Origin: CAVRQM01 sp963822705
Lineage (GTDB): Bacteria > Pseudomonadota > Alphaproteobacteria > Acetobacterales > Acetobacteraceae
DNA: 64,000 bases
Reading direction: 5' to 3'
Assembly (NCBI GenBank): GCA_963822705.1
Contig: CAWGIX010000008.1
Coordinates: 62,001-126,000 of the forward strand
In this document: piece by piece, positions 18,346 to 28,227 of the stretch
Layout: every line of letters starts with the position of its first letter
Numbering within the stretch: the stretch's first letter is position 1
Made by a program: the position numbers and the translations under genes
Notes under the pieces: model-generated
Database searches by the model: none
The model's input: the letters and a program-made list of their open reading frames with translations, nothing else
Told to the model about the DNA's origin: nothing

Positions 18346-21192
18346 GGCAGTGGCGCAGCCTGGCCGAAGCCGAGCGCGATCCGGCGTTCTTGGAACGCGC
18401 CGCCCGCGAATTTCCCTCGCTGGCGGACGCTTTCGCGCACCCGATCGACCGCCGCCGCGCGTTGCGGCTGATGGCGGCGAGCCTCGCCATGGCAGGCCTC
18501 GGGGGCTGCGATCCGGCATCGGAGGACGGGCAGCTGGTGCCGGCAGTGGTCGCTCCGCCTGACATCGTGCCCGGCATCGCCAATCATTACGCCACGGTCA
18601 GCCTGGCCGGCGGAAGTGCGATCGGCATCACTGTCACGCATCAGATGGGGCGGCCGATTAAGGTGGAGGGCAATCCGCATCATCCGGCCAGCCTCGGCGC
18701 CACCGACATTTTTGCGCAGGCGGCCCTGCTGGACTTTTACGATCCCGACCGCAACATCGGCCTGACCCAGAATGGCATTCCGAGCGACCGGCCGACGCTG
18801 CTGACCGCGCTGGCGGCCAAGCGGGCGGAATGGGCGCAGAACCGCGGCGAGGGTTTGCGCTTCCTGACCGGCACCGTGCTGTCGCCCACGCTGGCGCGGC
18901 AGATTGCCGGGTTGCTGGCGCAATACCCCGCGGCGCAGTGGCATCAGTGGGATGCGATCAGTCGTGACTCGTCCCGCCGCGCCGCTCGCCTGGCCTATGG
19001 AAAACCGATTGACGTGGTGCCGCGTGTCGAGCAGGCCAGCGTGCTGGTCGGGTTCGAGAGCGACCTGATCAGCAGCGCGCCGGGCCATCTTGCGCACGCG
19101 CGCGGGTTCGCCGCGCGCCGCAATCCGACCCGCACGCAGGCGATGAGCCGGATCTACGCGATCGAGCCGACGCCCACCTTGCTCGGCACCGTGGCGGACC
19201 ACCGCATCGTCGCCGGTCCCGCCGACATGGCGCGCCTGCTGGGTGCGATCGCGGCGGGCGTGCTGGACGGCGCGCGCTCCGAGCCGCGTGTGAACGCGAT
19301 CGTGGATGATTTGAAGGCAAACCAAGGCCAGGCCCTGGTGCATGCCGGTCCCGACCTGCCGGCCGAAGCGCAGGCGCTGGTGCTTGCAGTCAACGAAACG
19401 TTGGAGGGGCGGGGAAAGACTTTTGACGTGATCGATTCGGTCGAACCCTCGCCGGTCGATCAGCTGCAGAGTTTGCGCGCGCTGGTGACCGACATGCAGG
19501 CGGGGCGCGTGACAAGTCTGATCGTGCTCGGAACCAACCCGGTGTTCACGGCGCCCGCCGATGTCGAATTCGCTCAGGCGATGTCGCGCGTGCCGTTCCG
19601 GCTGGTGCTGGCCTCATCGTTCGACGAGACCACCGCCGCGGCGACCTGGTTCGTTCCGGCTACGCACGCCTGGGAGACCTGGAGCGATGCGCGCGCGTTC
19701 GATGGCACCGCCTCGATCATTCAGCCGCAATCGCTGCCGTTATACGGCGGCTTCTCGCCGCACACGATGCTGGCCTGGCTCGCGGGGCCGCAGGAACGGC
19801 ACGCGATCGATCTGGCGCGGGAAACCTGGGGACTCGACCAGGCTGCCTGGCATGCCGCGCTGGCGACCGGCGTACTGCCCGGCACGGCGCACCAGCCTAT
19901 CGACGTGCCGCTAGACACCCAGGCGCATGCCTTGCGCGCGCCAGCCTCGCCGTCCGGGCTGGCGGTGCTGTGCCGCCCGGATCCGAACCTGCTGGACGGG
20001 CGGCACGCCAACAACCCTTGGCTGCAGGAATTGCCCCGGCCGCTCACGAAAATCACCTGGGACAACCCGCTGCTGATCCCGCCCGAACTGGCTCGGCGGG
20101 AGAATTTGCAAAATGGCGACGAGGTGCGCCTTTCGGTCGGGGCACGTGCCGTCACCGCGCCGGTGTTCATGGTGCCGGGGCAGGCGCCGGACACGATCGT
20201 GGCGCTGTTCGGCTATGGGCGCAGCGTAGTGGGGCAGGTGGGCGGCGGCACCGGGTTCAACATGTTCCCGCTGTTCGGCGCGCAAGGTGCCGTCAGGCTG
20301 GAAAAGACCGCCAAGCGTCACCGCATCGCCACCACCGACCACCACGACGTGCTGGCGCCGGGCGCCGGCCCGGATGGCATTGCGCGACACGTTACGCTCT
20401 CCCAGTTCCAGGCCGGCTTGCACCACGAAGACCCGTATGCCGCCCCGTCGCTGTATCCGCCTCGCAAGATGGCCAAGCAGGCCTGGGCGATGAGCGTCGA
20501 CCTCAATTCGTGCATCGGCTGCAACGCCTGCGCGGTGGCCTGCCAGGCGGAAAACAACGTGCCGACCGTGGGACGCGACCAGGTGTCTGCGGGAGCGCGA
20601 GATGTTCTGGCTCCGGATCGACAGGTACTATGAGGGCACCGCTGACGCGCCGGATGCCTATTTCCAGCCCATGCTGTGCATGCACTGCGAAGAAGCGCCG
20701 TGTGAAGTGGTGTGCCCGGTCGGTGCGACGGTGCATGACGGCGAGGGCCTGAATGTCATGATCTACAACCGCTGCGTCGGCACGCGGTTCTGCTCCAACA
20801 ACTGCCCCTACAAGGTACGTCGCTTCAACTACGGCCCGTTCGCGCGCGACGAGGCGCGGCCGCCGATCTCGCGCAATCCGGATGTCACTGTACGGGCGCG
20901 CGGCGTGATGGAGAAATGCACGTTCTGTCTCCAGCGGATCGCCGGCGCCCGCGCCGCGGCCGACATCGAGAACCGTCCGATTGCGGACGGCGAGGTGGTC
21001 ACGGCCTGCCAGGCGGCGTGCCCCACGCAGGCCTTTACCTTCGGCAGTATCGGTGATCCCGACAGCGCGGTATCAAAACGCAAGCAGAGCCCGCTCGACT
21101 ATGCGGTGCTGCCCGACGCGGCGACCCGGCCGCGCGTGACCTATGAGGCGCGCGTGCGCAACCCCAACCCGGCATTGCAGGAGCCGGCATGA
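18333..21192 (+). CDS. actB: alternative complex III molybdopterin-like/iron-sulfur subunit ActB, one frame break
   Basis: ActB is the large periplasmic subunit. Its N-terminal part resembles molybdopterin oxidoreductases but lacks the cofactor, and its C-terminal part carries iron-sulfur clusters. ATG 18333 (MSPVRQWRSLAEAERDPAF) begins a protein with RRALRLMAASLAMAGLGGC near residue 45, a Tat/lipoprotein-type signal. Cysteine clusters follow: CIGCNACAVACQAEN, CMHCEEAPCEVVCPV, CVGTRFCSNNCPY, and CTFC with CQAACPTQ. The frame breaks at about 20586, where one extra T in GTG-T-CTG separates NNVPTVGRDQV from REMFWLRIDRYYEG. Without it the protein is about 952 residues. The end overlaps actC by four bases. 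Confidence 0.93.
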
Positions 21193-22534
21193 GCGAAGTG
21201 GCACTGCCGCCGATCGTGGCGCCGGGCGAGACGGTCGCCTCGATGACCGATACGATCTCGGCCTTGGCGCTGCGGGAAAGCACATGGCGCTGGTGGTGGA
21301 TCGCGTTCGTGCCGTCGGTGCTGGTTCTGGCCTGGGGCTGTTTTGCGGTCGGCTGGCTGTTCGCGTTTGGCCTGCAGGTCTGGGGTATCGACTGGCCGGT
21401 CGTGTGGGGTTTCCCAATCCTGAATTACGTGTGGTGGATCGGCATCGCCAGCGGCGGGACCTTCATCTCCGCGCTGTTCTTTCTGCTGCGAGTGGAATGG
21501 CGCACCTCGGTCAATCGCATTGCCGAAAGCATGACATTGTTTTCTGCCGCCTGTGCGGGCATCTACCCCATCCTGCACCTCGGGCGGCCGTGGTTCTTCT
21601 ATTGGCTGTTTCCGTACCCCAACACGATGACGTTGTGGCCGCAGTTCCGCAGCCCGCTGTTCTGGGATTTTACCGCGATCTTCAGTTATATTCTATGCTC
21701 GATCCTGTTCTGGTATCTTGGGCTTGATCCCCGATGTGGCGACCGTGCGCGACCGCGCGCGGCGGCGCGGCTCGCAGATTTTTTATGGCATTCTGGCACT
21801 GGGCTTCCGTGGCTCAGGTCACGGAGTGGCGACACTTTCGCGCGACCTACGCCGTGCTGGCCGCGCTGATGGCACCGCTGGTGGTCTCGGTACACAGCAT
21901 CGTCGGTCTGGACTTTGCCGGCGCGCAGACCACGGGCTGGCACTCGACGCAGTTTCCGCCCTTCTTCGTGTTCGGCGCCATTCATTCCGGTTTCGCCGTG
22001 GTGCTGATGCTGGTATTGCCGTTGCGCCCGCTGATGGGGCTGTCGCCGTACATCACGCTCCGTCATCTCGACATACTTGGCAAGCTGATGCTCACCACCG
22101 CATTCTGCGTCGGCTACGCCTACACGATGGATGCGTTCTCAACCTTCTATGGCCAGGACCGGTCCGAGCTGATCTGGTTCCATGACCGATTGTTCGGCTT
22201 CTACGGTCCGGTGTATTGGGCGACGATCCTGTTGAACGTCGTCGTCCCTCAACTCCTGTGGTCCACTCGCATCCGCCGCAACCTTTGGCTGCTCGGATTG
22301 ATCGCGGTCGGTGTTTTCGTGGGCATGTGGCTGGAACGGTTCGATATCGTGGTCGACAGCCTGCACCGCACCAAGCTGCCCTCATCGTGGGGCCTGTACA
22401 TGCCGACGTTCTGGGACTGGTCGGTATTCGCCGGTACGCTCGGCCTGTTCATGACCGGTTTTCTGCTGTTCGCGAGGCTGCTGCCGGTGATCTCCATGTA
22501 CGAGATGCGCGAACTGCTGAGGAAGCGGCAATGA
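21189..22534 (+). CDS. actC: alternative complex III membrane subunit ActC (NrfD family), two frame breaks
   Basis: ActC is the larger NrfD-like membrane subunit, probably the quinol-oxidising site. Reading starts at ATG 21189 (MSEVALPPIVAPGETV). Transmembrane segments continue through GGTFISALFFLL and HLGRPWFFYWLFPYPN. Two one-base insertions are inferred. The first is at about 21717, after ILFWY, where the next frame reads LGLIPDVATVRDRARRR. The second is near 21817, after LALGFRGS, where the next frame reads TEWRHFRATYAVLAALMAP. The end is at 22534 (MRELLRKRQ). The corrected protein is about 447 residues with roughly ten helices, as expected. The last codons overlap actD (ATGA). Confidence 0.92.
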
Positions 22535-23034
22535 GCGGGCTGCTGGCCGAGTTTGCCGACGAGACCGGGATGTCGGAGGCCGCTCGGCGTCTGCGCGACG
22601 GATCGATCGGGCGCGTGGAGACGCACACGCCGACCGAGCCGGAGCATGGCGAACGCGGCAGTATCTTGCCGCTGATTATCCTGGTCGCGGGCGTGCTTGG
22701 CGCCGGTGGCACGTTTTTTCTGGAGACCTACGCCACGGTCTGGTCGTATCCGCAGAATATCGGCGGGCGGCCAGACTTCTCGTGGCCGTCCTATGTGCCG
22801 ATGGCGTTCGAGATCGGTGTGCTCTGCGCCGTCGCCGCCGGGTTTTTCGGGTTTCTGATCGTCAACCGTCTGCCGGCCCTGTACGACCCCGTCGACGAAT
22901 TGGAGTCGTTCCGCCGTGCCACGCGCGACGGGTGGTTCGTGGCGGTGCGCAGCGAGGATGGTGCCGCGATCGGCCGTGCGCGCGGCGTGCTGGGCGAATT
23001 GTCGCCGCTGCGCGTCGAGGAGATTCCGCCGTGA
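22531..23034 (+). CDS. actD: alternative complex III subunit ActD (DUF3341)
   Basis: ActD is a small membrane subunit whose exact part in the complex is not known. The 167-residue protein starts at ATG 22531 inside the actC stop region. It has a soluble N-terminal segment, two membrane helices (about residues 47-65 and 90-112) separated by ETYATVWSYPQNIGGRP, and a soluble tail with LYDPVDELESFRRATRDGWFV. These match DUF3341. In typical members the N-terminal ferredoxin-like portion is longer; here only about 45 residues precede the first helix. It overlaps actE by four bases. Confidence 0.87.
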   Translation: MSGLLAEFADETGMSEAARRLRDGSIGRVETHTPTEPEHGERGSILPLIILVAGVLGAGGTFFLETYATVWSYPQNIGGRPDFSWPSYVPMAFEIGVLCAVAAGFFGFLIVNRLPALYDPVDELESFRRATRDGWFVAVRSEDGAAIGRARGVLGELSPLRVEEIPP

Positions 23035-23516
23035 GGGCTGCGCCGCTATTGGTTCTGGCGCTGCTGGCCGGCTGCGACGACATGACCTCGCAGCCGAAGA
23101 ACGACGCCTACACGCGTGCCGCGGTCGGGCCAGGGCCGGTACCGGCCGAGACGGTGCAGTTCGACGAGACGCCGGTGGCACCGCCGCCGGTAACCGAACA
23201 ATTGCTCCAGCGGGGGCAGGTGGAGTTCCGCGCGTTCTGCGTGCCGTGCCATGGCGAGGCGGGCCAGGCGAACGGCATGATCGTGCAGCGCGGCTTTTCG
23301 CCGCCGCCGTCCTATCATATCGAGCGGCTGCGCACGGCCCCGAACCAGCATTTCTTTGACGTCATCACCCATGGCTGGGGTGCCATGTACAGCTATGCGG
23401 AGCGCGTGCGGCCGCAGGATCGCTGGGCTATCGTGGCCTATATCCGCGCCCTGCAGCACAGCCAGAATGCTACGGTCGCCGATCTCACGCCATCGGAGCG
23501 GGAGGCGCTGCAGTGA
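23031..23516 (+). CDS. actE: alternative complex III monoheme cytochrome c lipoprotein ActE
   Basis: ActE is the monoheme cytochrome c of the complex and may pass electrons to the oxidase. The 161-residue protein starts with GTG 23031 (GTGA overlap with actD). LLVLALLAGCDD is a lipobox, so the protein should be lipid-anchored in the periplasm. One heme site, CVPCHGEAGQANGM, is followed by RGFSPPPSYHIERLR. The distal Met is probably in HGWGAMYSYAERV. The stop overlaps the actF start by four bases. Confidence 0.92.
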   Translation: MRAAPLLVLALLAGCDDMTSQPKNDAYTRAAVGPGPVPAETVQFDETPVAPPPVTEQLLQRGQVEFRAFCVPCHGEAGQANGMIVQRGFSPPPSYHIERLRTAPNQHFFDVITHGWGAMYSYAERVRPQDRWAIVAYIRALQHSQNATVADLTPSEREALQ

Positions 23517-24520
23517 TCGGCGCGCTGGTGGTCGGCGGGGTCGGTCTGCTGCTTGCCATGCTGGGCTGGCTGATCGATCCGCTACGGTTCCACTTTGCGT
23601 GGCTGGCGGCGCTGGTCGCCTGGCTGGCATGGCCCCTGGGCTCGCTGACGCTGCTGCTGATCGGCACGCTTACCGGTGGGCGCTGGACCATCGTATTGCG
23701 CCCGGCCTTGATGGCAGGCGTCGCCGGGCTGCCGCTCCTGTTACCCGCGGTGGTTCCATTCTGCTTCGGTCTCGACGCCACCTACCCCTGGGCGCGCGGA
23801 TCGGTGGCCAACGCATTCTATCTCAACCTGCCGTTTTTCGCCGGGCGTGGCGTGTTGTACTTGATCGTCTGGTTCGCCCTCGGCGGGATCGTGCTGCGAC
23901 AATTGCGCCTCGGCAGGAGCCTCGTGGTGCTTGCGCCGCCGGGCCTGGTGCTGATGGCGCTGACGATGACGTTTGCCGCCATCGACCTGACCATGTCGCT
24001 CGATCCCGATTACAATTCCTCGGTGTACGGCATGATTGCGGCCACCAGCGCGTGCCTGATGGCACTGTCGATCGTCACCGTAAGGACGGCGCTGGCCGGC
24101 CCCAAAACCGTGCTGCCGGACACCGCCAAAATCGTTCTGGGCATCGTGATCCTCTGGGCTTACCTGGCCTTCGTGCAGTTCCTGATCGTCTGGGAAAGCG
24201 ACCTGCCAAAAGAGGCGCACTGGTATCTGCAAAGGTCGACAGGGCCGTGGGCGGTCGCGGTTGCGGTCTACGCGATCGGCACCTTCCTCGTGCCGTTCGC
24301 CGCTTTGTTGATCCCAAGCGTGCGACGTTCCCGCGGTGGAGTGGCCGCGATCTGCCTGTGGCTGGTCGCCATGGAGGTGCTGCGGAGCTGGTGGCTGGTG
24401 CTGCCCGCCGGGCACTTTGCACCGGGGTGGATGGATCCGGCGTGCCTGGCAGCGCTGTTCGGCCTGTCCGCGGCGGCCTCGGGCTACGCGGTGCGGCGCG
24501 CAGGGCTCGCGCATGTCTGA
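23513..24520 (+). CDS. actF: alternative complex III membrane subunit ActF (NrfD-like)
   Basis: ActF is the second NrfD-like membrane subunit, a paralogue of ActC. It has 335 residues and about ten transmembrane helices. Recognisable stretches are GRWTIVLRPALMAGVAGLP, YLNLPFFAGRGVLYLIVWF, DLTMSLDPDYNSSVYGMI and WAYLAFVQFLIVWESDLPKE, which are typical of ActF. The frame is intact, although a longer reading runs through it into the SCO gene. It overlaps the small downstream gene by eight bases, continuing the tightly coupled operon. Confidence 0.92.
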   Translation: MIGALVVGGVGLLLAMLGWLIDPLRFHFAWLAALVAWLAWPLGSLTLLLIGTLTGGRWTIVLRPALMAGVAGLPLLLPAVVPFCFGLDATYPWARGSVANAFYLNLPFFAGRGVLYLIVWFALGGIVLRQLRLGRSLVVLAPPGLVLMALTMTFAAIDLTMSLDPDYNSSVYGMIAATSACLMALSIVTVRTALAGPKTVLPDTAKIVLGIVILWAYLAFVQFLIVWESDLPKEAHWYLQRSTGPWAVAVAVYAIGTFLVPFAALLIPSVRRSRGGVAAICLWLVAMEVLRSWWLVLPAGHFAPGWMDPACLAALFGLSAAASGYAVRRAGLAHV

Positions 24521-24888
24521 GCACGCGCGCGCGGAAGATACGCACAGCCTGCCCGCACCGGTGCGCGAGAAAAGCGACGTCACGGTGCGCTTCATGGCGT
24601 ATTTCTGCGCGGGGACGGCGACATGCGTGGTGCTGCTGGCCGTGCTCGCCGCGGTGCTGTTCCCGCGTACCTCGGGAATAGGCCTGCACCCCGGGATGTT
24701 GTCGGCTCCGGCGCAGCCGGCGGTGCAGTCAAGTCCGCGTCGGGACATGAATGCGCTGCGCGGCCAGCAGCTCGATTACCTGGACTCCCCAGGCTGGGTC
24801 GATCGCGCGCCATGGCGTGGTGCACATTCCGATCGCGCGCGCCATGCAGGACCTCGCGGCGCACGGCATTCCGGGATGGCCGAAGTGA
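24513..24888 (+). CDS. small single-pass membrane protein between actF and SCO, one frame break
   Basis: I do not recognise a named family. ATG 24513 opens MSEHARAEDTHSLPAPVRE, then one membrane helix near residues 28-50 (FMAYFCAGTATCVVLLAVL). After a Pro-rich linker comes NALRGQQLDYLDSPGWVDRA. One extra base in 24804-24810 must be dropped. The new frame then reads HGVVHIPIARAMQDLAAHG and ends GIPGWPK at TGA 24888, for about 124 residues. The GWVDxxxGVVHIPIxRAM pattern resembles one I remember from small proteins beside act and caa3 genes, so a role as accessory subunit or assembly factor is likely but unproven. It overlaps the start of the SCO gene. Confidence 0.7.
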
Positions 24889-25628
24889 GGGCGGCAGTGG
24901 TGGCCTTGTGCCTCGCCGTCGCGCTGGCGTTGCCGGCTCGTGCGCAAACACCGGATCTGTCGGGGCTCGGCTTTGAACCACACCCCGGCGCGCGCGTTCC
25001 GCTGGACCAGCCTTTCGTCGACGACAACGGCACGAAACTGCGGCTGCGCGATCTGTTGCACGGCAAGCCGGCCGTGCTCGACCTGGGCTACTACACCTGC
25101 CCGAACCTATGCGGCACCGTGCGCGATGATCTTTCGCGCGCGCTCGCCCGCTCCGGCCTCAGCGTGCCGCGCGACCTCAACGTGATCGCGCTCAGCATCG
25201 ATCCCGCCGAACGTCCCGCTGATGCGGCGCGAGCGAAAGCCGCGAACGGTGCCGATGGCTGGCATTTCCTCACCGGCCCGGCCGACGCCGTGGCCATCGC
25301 TGTCGGATTCCCCTATCGCCGCGACGATCGGCAACAGCAATTCCTGCATCCCAGCGGCATCGTCGTGCTGACGCCCGCGGGCGTCGTGTCCGGCTACCTG
25401 CTGGGCGTCGGCTATGACGGTGCGGCGCTCCGCCGCGCTGTCGCACGCGCGGGCGACGCGATCGTGGCACCGCCGCCTTCGCCGATCCTGCTGTTATGCT
25501 TGCATTACGATCCGGCGACCGGCACCTACAGTTTTGCCGTGCTGCGCGCCATGCAGGCGGCGGGCGCGCTGACGGCGCTGACCCTGGGCCTTTGGCTCGC
25601 GGCCCATCACGTGCGGCGGCGCGCATGA
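24876..25628 (+). CDS. SCO1/SenC-type copper chaperone
   Basis: SCO proteins deliver copper to, or reduce, the CuA site of oxidase subunit II. The frame can start at ATG 24876 (MAEVRAAVVALC) or GTG 24885; both lead into a signal peptide ending near LPARAQ. The thioredoxin-like domain has KPAVLDLGYYTCPNLCG with the copper-binding CxxxC pair, VIALSIDPAERPADA, and LHPSGIVVLTPAG holding the likely third ligand His. A hydrophobic helix near the C-terminus (AAGALTALTLGLWLAAHH) would tether it to the membrane. Placement directly before coxB fits a role in CuA assembly. The stop overlaps the coxB start (ATGA). Confidence 0.88.
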   Translation: MAEVRAAVVALCLAVALALPARAQTPDLSGLGFEPHPGARVPLDQPFVDDNGTKLRLRDLLHGKPAVLDLGYYTCPNLCGTVRDDLSRALARSGLSVPRDLNVIALSIDPAERPADAARAKAANGADGWHFLTGPADAVAIAVGFPYRRDDRQQQFLHPSGIVVLTPAGVVSGYLLGVGYDGAALRRAVARAGDAIVAPPPSPILLLCLHYDPATGTYSFAVLRAMQAAGALTALTLGLWLAAHHVRRRA

Positions 25629-26557
25629 ACCTGTCGCTTCCCGAAGCCTCGACCCACGCCGGTGAGGTGGACGCCTTGCTGTTGTGCCTGCTCGGTCTCA
25701 GCGCCGCCGTGCTGGCCTTGGTGTTCGGGCTGATCTGGACCTACGTGATCCGCTACCGGGCCGGCGGCCCACTCAATCGCGGCAACATCGCGAACAAGAC
25801 CTGGCGTATGGAGGCCGCGTGGACCGTGGCAACCCTGGTCTGCTTCTTCGCGCTGTTCGTCTGGGGTGCGGACCTCTACGTGCGCCAGACCAATCCGCCT
25901 GCCAACGCCATGAAGATCTATGTCGTGGGCAAACAGTGGATGTGGAAGATCGAGCATCCGGGCGGCCAGCGCGAGATCGACGCGCTGCACGTGCCGGTCG
26001 ATCAGGACATCCAGCTCCTGATGACCAGCGAGGACGTGATCCACGACTTCGCCATCCCGGTTTTCCGCGTCAAGCACGATGTGTTGCCGGGGCGGTTCGA
26101 GACGCTGTGGTTCCACGCCACCGAGATCGGCGCCTACCATGTCTTTTGCACCCAGTTCTGTGGCACCGACCACTCGCGCATGACGGCGACAATATTCGTG
26201 ATGTCGCGGCCTGATTATCAGCGCTGGCTCACCGACAATGCGACCAGCCCGACGCTCCCCACGCAAGGGCGCGAGCTGTTCACGCAGTACGGCTGTGCCG
26301 GCTGCCACATGGGCAGCAGCAGTGTGCGGGCGCCTCGGCTGGAGGGCGTGTTCGGAGGTCCGGTGCCGCTGAATGACGGCACCGTGGTCACCGCGGACGA
26401 ACAGTACATCCGTGATTCCATCCTGGAGCCGAAGAAGCAGGTCGTTGCCGGTTTCGAGCCGCGCATGCCGTCGTTCGCAGGACAGATCCCGGAAGACGAC
26501 CTGATCCGCCTGATCGCCTACATCAAGTCCCTGGCCAGCGCGGAGCCGCCTGCATGA
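25625..26557 (+). CDS. coxB: caa3-type cytochrome c oxidase subunit II with fused cytochrome c
   Basis: Subunit II takes electrons into the oxidase through CuA. The 310-residue protein has two N-terminal helices (about residues 15-38 and 60-82), then GKQWMWKIEHPGGQREI and the CuA ligands in FAIPVFRVKHDVLPGR and CTQFCGTDHSRM. A C-terminal cytochrome c follows with heme site CAGCH (GCAGCHMGS) and distal Met in PRMPSFAGQIPED. The fusion defines the caa3 type, which can accept electrons directly from a bound donor such as alternative complex III. Four-base overlaps join it to SCO and coxA. Confidence 0.95.
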   Translation: MNLSLPEASTHAGEVDALLLCLLGLSAAVLALVFGLIWTYVIRYRAGGPLNRGNIANKTWRMEAAWTVATLVCFFALFVWGADLYVRQTNPPANAMKIYVVGKQWMWKIEHPGGQREIDALHVPVDQDIQLLMTSEDVIHDFAIPVFRVKHDVLPGRFETLWFHATEIGAYHVFCTQFCGTDHSRMTATIFVMSRPDYQRWLTDNATSPTLPTQGRELFTQYGCAGCHMGSSSVRAPRLEGVFGGPVPLNDGTVVTADEQYIRDSILEPKKQVVAGFEPRMPSFAGQIPEDDLIRLIAYIKSLASAEPPA

Positions 26558-28227
26558 GCATCACCGTCGAACAGGACATCGGGCCGCACGAGCAGCGCCG
26601 CGAGGTAATGAGCGCGGTCGAAAAGCCGGCCAAGAACTACCTCACCGAGGATGGTTCGCTGTCCTCCTGGCTGTTCACCACCGATCACAAGCGCATCGCC
26701 TTGCTGTATCTGGGCAGCATCACCGTGTTCTTCTTCCTCGGCGGTGCGGCCGCCGCGCTGATGCGGCTGAATCTGCTGACGCCGAACGGCCTGATCGTCT
26801 CGCCCGAAACCTACAACCGGCTGTTCACCATGCACGGCGTGGTCATGGTGTGGTTTTTCCTGGTGCCGGCGGCGCCCGTCACCTTGGGCAATTTCGTTCT
26901 GCCGCTCATGCTGGGCGCGCGCGACCTCGCGTTCCCGCGGCTCAACCTGTTCAGCTGGTATCTGTTCGTGGTGGCCGGCCTCGTCACCGTGGCCGCGCTG
27001 TTTGTGGGCGGCCTCGATACCGGCTGGACGTTTTACACGCCGCTTTCGACCTCCTTCACCAAGGGTCAGATGGTGCTGGTGGCCACCGGGGTGTTCATCT
27101 CCGGCTTTTCCTCCATTGCGACAGGGCTCAATTTCATCATCACCGTCCATCGCCTGCGGCCGCCGGGCATGACCTGGGGCCGGATGCCGATATTCGTCTG
27201 GTCGCTGTATTCCACGTCCGTGATCTACGTGCTGGCGACGCCGGTGCTGGCGATGCTGCTGATCCTGCTCGCGTTCGAGCGCATTTTCGGCGTGGGCGTG
27301 TTCGATCCCACGCTGGGAGGCGATCCGCTGCTGTTCCAGCACATGTTCTGGTTCTACAGTCACCCCGTGGTGTACATCATGATCCTGCCCGGCTTCGGCA
27401 TCGTGACCGAAGTCATCAGCGTGTTTTCGCAAAAACGGGTTTTCGGCTACAATTTTATCGCTGGCGCCAGCATCTCGATCGCCGTCATCGGCTTCTTGGT
27501 GTGGGGCCACCACATGTTCGTGGCCGGCACTTCGGTCTACTCCAGCGTCGTGTTCTCGCTGCTGAGCTATCTGGTCGCCGTGCCGTCGGCCATCAAAGTG
27601 TTCAACTGGCTCGGCACCATGCATAAAGGGTTCATCCGCTTCGATGCGCCGATGCTGTACGCGCTTGGCTTCATCGGCCTGTTCACGACCGGGGGGCTGA
27701 CCGGCCTGTTCGTGGCGGCACTCGCCGCCGACGTGCATCTGACGCAGACTTATTTCGTGGTGGCGCATTTCCACTACATCATGGTGGGCGGCATGGTGAG
27801 CGCGTTCTTCGCCGGCCTGCACTACTGGTGGCCGAAAATGACCGGGCGCATGTATCCGGAAATTTGGGCGCGGATCGCGGCGGCCTCGGTGTTTTTCGGT
27901 TTCAACCTGACGTTTTTTCCGCAGTTCATTCTGGGCTATCTCGGCATAACTCGGCGCTATGCGACCTATGCCCCGGAGTTCCAGGTGCTGAACGTCTTTT
28001 CCTCGGCCGGCGCCAGCATTCTGGCGGTCGCCTACGTGCTGCCGCTGTTTTATTTCGGCTGGTCTCTGCTCTACGGGCGCCGCGCGCCGGCTAATCCCTG
28101 GGGCGCCACCGGGCTGGAGTGGCAAACTCCGTCGCCGCCGCTAAAGGAGAATTTCCTGTCCACTCCGGTCGTCACCACGGGCCCATACAATTATCCCAAG
28201 CCCGAGGTGGTGGGCAGCAATGTCTGA
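26554..28227 (+). CDS. coxA: caa3-type cytochrome c oxidase subunit I (A2-type heme-copper oxidase)
   Basis: Subunit I holds the low-spin heme and the heme-CuB oxygen-reduction centre. The 557-residue, about twelve-helix protein shows FTMHGVVMVWFFLVPAAP (heme ligand His), WFYSHPVVYIMILPGFG (CuB His), WGHHMFVAGT (two CuB His), KVFNWLGTMHKG and YFVVAHFHYIMVGGM (last heme ligands). At the top of the D channel the usual HPEVY Glu is absent; Tyr268-Ser269 precede His270 instead. This is the A2-family signature, as in the Rhodothermus caa3 oxidase. The frame is intact, and the stop overlaps coxC. Confidence 0.97.
   Translation: MSITVEQDIGPHEQRREVMSAVEKPAKNYLTEDGSLSSWLFTTDHKRIALLYLGSITVFFFLGGAAAALMRLNLLTPNGLIVSPETYNRLFTMHGVVMVWFFLVPAAPVTLGNFVLPLMLGARDLAFPRLNLFSWYLFVVAGLVTVAALFVGGLDTGWTFYTPLSTSFTKGQMVLVATGVFISGFSSIATGLNFIITVHRLRPPGMTWGRMPIFVWSLYSTSVIYVLATPVLAMLLILLAFERIFGVGVFDPTLGGDPLLFQHMFWFYSHPVVYIMILPGFGIVTEVISVFSQKRVFGYNFIAGASISIAVIGFLVWGHHMFVAGTSVYSSVVFSLLSYLVAVPSAIKVFNWLGTMHKGFIRFDAPMLYALGFIGLFTTGGLTGLFVAALAADVHLTQTYFVVAHFHYIMVGGMVSAFFAGLHYWWPKMTGRMYPEIWARIAAASVFFGFNLTFFPQFILGYLGITRRYATYAPEFQVLNVFSSAGASILAVAYVLPLFYFGWSLLYGRRAPANPWGATGLEWQTPSPPLKENFLSTPVVTTGPYNYPKPEVVGSNV

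Noticed and set aside
20580..20605. Programmed ribosomal frameshift in actB
   Set aside because: No slippery heptamer, release-factor-type stop or downstream stem is visible, and the same +1 pattern occurs in many unrelated genes, so sequence error is simpler.
24336..25628. A continuous frame that would fuse the end of ActF, a membrane segment and the SCO protein
   Set aside because: The first part is out of frame with ActF's own motifs. ActF and SCO each have their own overlapping starts, and the join is explained by one extra base in the small gene between them.
26518..28125. Long open frame of 535 codons on the minus strand opposite coxA (also 2874-4331 opposite carB and 28880-30649 opposite hpnN)
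   Set aside because: His/Arg/Gln-rich or Gly/Arg-rich composition with no family motifs, opposite well-recognised genes. These are expected by-products of high GC codon use.
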